From: Flavobacteriaceae bacterium
Lineage (GTDB): Bacteria > Bacteroidota > Bacteroidia > Flavobacteriales > Flavobacteriaceae
Direction: 5' to 3'
DNA length: 8,719 bases
Assembly (NCBI GenBank): GCA_030829155.1
Contig: JAURBD010000067.1
Location: 1 to 8,719, forward strand
This document shows, in pieces, positions 6,316-8,719 of the stretch. Each line of letters begins with the position of its first letter. Position 1 is the stretch's first letter. Below the pieces are notes generated by a model, which worked only from the letters and a program-made list of their open reading frames with translations, was not told where the DNA came from and made no database searches. A program made the translations under genes and the position numbers.

Positions 6316-6919
6316 TATCAATAAGATCTAGATAAGAAGAACTTTCAGGGCCTAAATTACTTATTAGATCCAAAACACTTAAATTTGGCAAAAAGCCCAA
6401 TTTATCATCGAAAACTTGAGTGTATTTTGGAAAGGATAAGGGGGAAATATATTTTGAAGATATAAGTAGGCTTGAGGTCGGATTTGGAATAACTTCATCG
6501 TTATTAATTGATATTTTAACTTCAATCTCACACCACTCTATAAATAAATTAATTAAGCTTATGTTGAAATCAATTAAGTTCGATTTTTTGGTAAAGAAAA
6601 CATCTTTAAGATCATTTTCATAAAATTCAAAAAAAGGAGATGAACTGTACGCACTTTTAAATGACCTCCAATGATTATTTTGCCATTGTTCATCATAATT
6701 AATGGTAACAAGTTTGTCTTTTAAACGAACTTCTTTTGGATTTCGGTTTATAGGGATGCTTATATTTAATATTCCATTTGCACCAGCGATAGTAGTTCGA
6801 TTTCTATAGGTTTGCTTTTGATAAAAAGCTCCGGTTAAAATTACTGCTTTTTTATGCTTGGAAAGAAATGCCATGGTGGCAATATTAGGGATATAGGAAC
6901 TGATGATTTCGATAGACAC
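6293..6919 (-). CDS. WbqC-like family protein
   Basis: A 208-residue protein recognised by the signature FYQKQTYRNRTTIAGANG, the stretch WRSFKSAYSSSPFFEFY and the C-terminal YTQVFDDKLGFLPNLSVLDL, all typical of flavobacterial WbqC-like proteins (the family is named after an O-antigen cluster gene; biochemistry is poorly known). I chose the GTG at 6919-6917, giving SIEIISSYIPNIATM at the N-terminus, which is where family members begin. It starts one base after the lepB stop. A TTG at 6967 would add 16 residues, overlap lepB by 47 bp and give a charged extension unlike the family. The usual N-terminal HP/QP-x-Y-x-P motif is degenerate here (SSYIP), and the Asp a few residues later in the family is replaced by Lys. 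It is probably co-transcribed with dapB and lepB. Confidence is high for the family and moderate for the start. Confidence 0.8.
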   Translation of the reverse strand: MSIEIISSYIPNIATMAFLSKHKKAVILTGAFYQKQTYRNRTTIAGANGILNISIPINRNPKEVRLKDKLVTINYDEQWQNNHWRSFKSAYSSSPFFEFYENDLKDVFFTKKSNLIDFNISLINLFIEWCEIEVKISINNDEVIPNPTSSLLISSKYISPLSFPKYTQVFDDKLGFLPNLSVLDLISNLGPESSSYLDLIDINPMLKL

Positions 6920-6920
6920 C

Positions 6921-8615
6921 CTATGCTTTTCTTCGTTTACGGATGTAGATAAAAATCTGCCAGCCAATAATTAAAACCATTACATAGGGAAAAAAAGAAA
7001 TGGGTTTCCCGTTTCCGCTGACAGTTGTCATGAGTCGATTCCAACGAATCCTCCAGTTTTTAATTCCATCATTAATTCCCTCAATACTAAACCATATTAA
7101 TACCGGTTTTCCAACAACATGGTCTTCTGGAACATACCCCCAGTACCTACTATCCTCAGATCGATGGCGATTATCACCCATCATCCAATAGTAGTCCTTT
7201 TTAAAAGTGTAAGAGGTTACCTCCTTACCATTAACAAATAAAGATGAGTCTTTTTTGGTTAAAGTATTTTTTTCATATTCACGAATAATTTTTTTATATA
7301 GCGGAAGGTTACTTTCGTTAAGTTCAACTGTCATGCCGTTTTTTGGAATTATAATTGGTCCAAAATTATCCTCATTCCAGTCGTATGGAATTTCATTTGG
7401 GAAAAAGTTTGAATTTGCTGTTTTGTTTTGGACTATTTTTCGAACGATACTATCAACAATTCCTTTTATTTGAAGTTCTTCAGCTTCTTTTAAAGTTAAG
7501 ATGAGTTCTTTTTCACTATCCAGAAGTTCTTTTGCTCTCAGTCTTAATTTACCAAGTAACTTAGGTGATAATCCTGCAGAGGGAGTAATCACTATAAAAT
7601 TATTGATGTCATTTGAAATTCTCCCCAATATATATGGAGCTATCGCATTATAACTTTCTTGGGTAATGTTTTCAATCCTATACTTACGATTAAAATTTTT
7701 ATAGCCATTATCCAAAAGTTTTTTTGATGAAATCCCTTTTTTGTTATATCCAAAATGAGAATATTGTGTTCTGGCTCGTTCGGGAAGCTTATTTTTTAGA
7801 CCGTTTATATACACAAAGCCATTGATAATTTCTAGAGTATCTCCTGGAACACCAACACATCTTTTTACATAGTTAGATTTTTTATCAATTGGTTTTTTAA
7901 CTCCTTTTTCTTTTACAAAAAACTTACGAACCGTATCAGCCGGCCAACTGAAAACTACAATGTCATTTCTTTTAACCTCCTGAAATCCCGGAAGCCTAAA
8001 GTAAGGGAGCTGAGGTTTTTTTAGGTAAGATCTTGTTTTGATGATGGGTAAGGTGTCATGTACCATAGGAAAAGAAACCGCAGAGGTTGGGGTTCGGGCT
8101 CCGTAATGGAATTTGCTGACGAATAAAAAATCACCAATCAATAATGTTTTTTCGAGAGATCCTGTAGGGATGATGTAAGGTTGAATGAAGTAGTTATGAA
8201 CTAAAGTTGCAGCTACAACAGCAAACAGTATTCCATTCAACCATTCTTCAAACCAGGTTTTAGGGTTAAGGTCTCGATCTTGATGGTAAGTTAATTTTGG
8301 ATTAAAATTAACCACAATTAGATAGAAACCAAGGGTTAATATACCCAGTAAAGCGTCTTTTGATGTGTTTTTCCCAAAACTTCTAAGTGTTTCAACCCAG
8401 ATAACTGGAAACATGATTAAATTGATAATCGGTATAAAAAGTAAAATAATCCACCATTTAGGCCTTCGGATAATTTGCATTAAAACAATGGCATTGTATA
8501 CAGGAATAATTGCTTCCCAACTTTTTCTTCCTGCTTTCTCATACAATTTATAAGTTCCCAAGAAATGAATCACTTGAATTATTAGGAAGAATAAAAACCA
8601 TTGAAATAATGTCAT
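6921..8615 (-). CDS. lepB: Signal peptidase I with N-terminal membrane domain
   Basis: LepB removes signal peptides from exported proteins at the outer face of the inner membrane with a Ser-Lys dyad. This 564-residue protein begins with a multi-helix membrane module (about 1-105; signature AGRKSWEAIIPVYNAIV) of the DUF5684 type, then the usual anchor helix at about 127-146. Catalytic boxes follow: IPTGSLEKTLLIGDFLFV (149-166, nucleophile Ser153), YVKRCVGVPGD (249-259, general base Lys251) and GDNRHRSEDSRYWG (480-493). A final membrane helix lies at about 541-558 with a basic tail. Box D to box E is about 100 residues longer than in E. coli LepB; the added part (about 280-420) is Lys-rich and predicted helical at 350-395. 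This large form is typical of Bacteroidota. The ATG at 8615 lies 53 bp after the dapB stop and has no clear promoter of its own. Confidence 0.95.
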   Translation of the reverse strand: MTLFQWFLFFLIIQVIHFLGTYKLYEKAGRKSWEAIIPVYNAIVLMQIIRRPKWWIILLFIPIINLIMFPVIWVETLRSFGKNTSKDALLGILTLGFYLIVVNFNPKLTYHQDRDLNPKTWFEEWLNGILFAVVAATLVHNYFIQPYIIPTGSLEKTLLIGDFLFVSKFHYGARTPTSAVSFPMVHDTLPIIKTRSYLKKPQLPYFRLPGFQEVKRNDIVVFSWPADTVRKFFVKEKGVKKPIDKKSNYVKRCVGVPGDTLEIINGFVYINGLKNKLPERARTQYSHFGYNKKGISSKKLLDNGYKNFNRKYRIENITQESYNAIAPYILGRISNDINNFIVITPSAGLSPKLLGKLRLRAKELLDSEKELILTLKEAEELQIKGIVDSIVRKIVQNKTANSNFFPNEIPYDWNEDNFGPIIIPKNGMTVELNESNLPLYKKIIREYEKNTLTKKDSSLFVNGKEVTSYTFKKDYYWMMGDNRHRSEDSRYWGYVPEDHVVGKPVLIWFSIEGINDGIKNWRIRWNRLMTTVSGNGKPISFFPYVMVLIIGWQIFIYIRKRRKA

Positions 8616-8668
8616 AATATGTTTCTTATATTTAGTCTTTTAGACGATAATTTAACTTTTTGTTATAC

Positions 8669-8719
8669 CTATTCTAAACTGAGTACATCGTTCATCGAAA
8701 AAACACCTTTTTTATACTG
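8669..8719 (-). CDS. dapB: 4-hydroxy-tetrahydrodipicolinate reductase, C-terminal end (partial)
   Basis: A minus-strand frame is open from the window edge for 16 codons and stops with TAG at 8671-8669. The peptide, QYKKGVFSMNDVLSLE, matches the conserved DapB C-terminus (E. coli ends GLFDMRDVLDLNNL: Gly, aromatic, Met, Asp-Val-Leu, Leu at the same spacing). dapB directly upstream of lepB is also the order I know from Flavobacteriia. DapB reduces the dihydrodipicolinate precursor in lysine and diaminopimelate synthesis. Only the tail is visible, so catalytic residues cannot be checked. The call rests on 16 residues plus gene order. Confidence 0.72.
   Translation of the reverse strand, partial: QYKKGVFSMNDVLSLE

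Noticed and set aside
7000..7473. Plus-strand frames opposite lepB (7000-7191, 7255-7473, 8365-8553) and similar short frames inside mutL, rhomboid and WbqC genes
   Set aside because: They lie wholly within well-supported genes on the other strand or frame, show no family motifs, and are what chance gives in this composition.
8634..8645. Small hairpin (GTCT/AGAC) between dapB and lepB
   Set aside because: Four pairs around a three-base loop with no T-tract is too weak to be called a terminator or attenuator.

Overview
The window reads as a stretch of core chromosome from a member of the Flavobacteriia (phylum Bacteroidota). The evidence is low GC content, a flavobacterial-type promoter (TTTG, 17 bp, TAnnTTTG), almost no Shine-Dalgarno sequences, and a gene set and order that I recognise from that class. 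The genus cannot be fixed from what is visible.

Layout: positions 1-259 are an AT-rich leader with one good promoter. From 260 to 6315 seven genes run on the plus strand with very tight spacing: a membrane-anchored TPR protein, ribH (lumazine synthase), a small one-TM orphan protein, mutL, two rhomboid proteases in tandem, and a membrane-anchored endonuclease/exonuclease/phosphatase-fold protein. mutL to rhomboid 1 and rhomboid 1 to rhomboid 2 are joined by stop/start overlaps, so this block is probably one operon or at least translationally coupled. The only sizeable internal gap is 87 bp, between ribH and the small orphan gene. From 8719 down to 6293 the minus strand carries the last 16 codons of dapB, then lepB (a large, Bacteroidota-style signal peptidase I) and a WbqC-like protein. 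The WbqC-like gene ends 23 bp inside the end of the plus-strand operon, so the two units converge tail to tail with no intergenic terminator.

The genes mix housekeeping roles: riboflavin synthesis, mismatch repair, lysine/peptidoglycan precursor synthesis, and membrane proteolysis and secretion. Signal peptidase I and the rhomboids are membrane proteases, and the TPR protein and the orphan are membrane-anchored, but no common pathway is shown by sequence alone. I see no mobile elements, CRISPR arrays, RNA genes or phage genes.

I do not see an obviously novel system. The points most worth a second look are the degenerate endonuclease motifs of MutL, the orphan small membrane protein between ribH and mutL, the two coupled rhomboids with different architectures, the enlarged LepB with an extra N-terminal membrane domain, an 11-T run in the EEP gene, and the probable GTG start of the WbqC-like gene.
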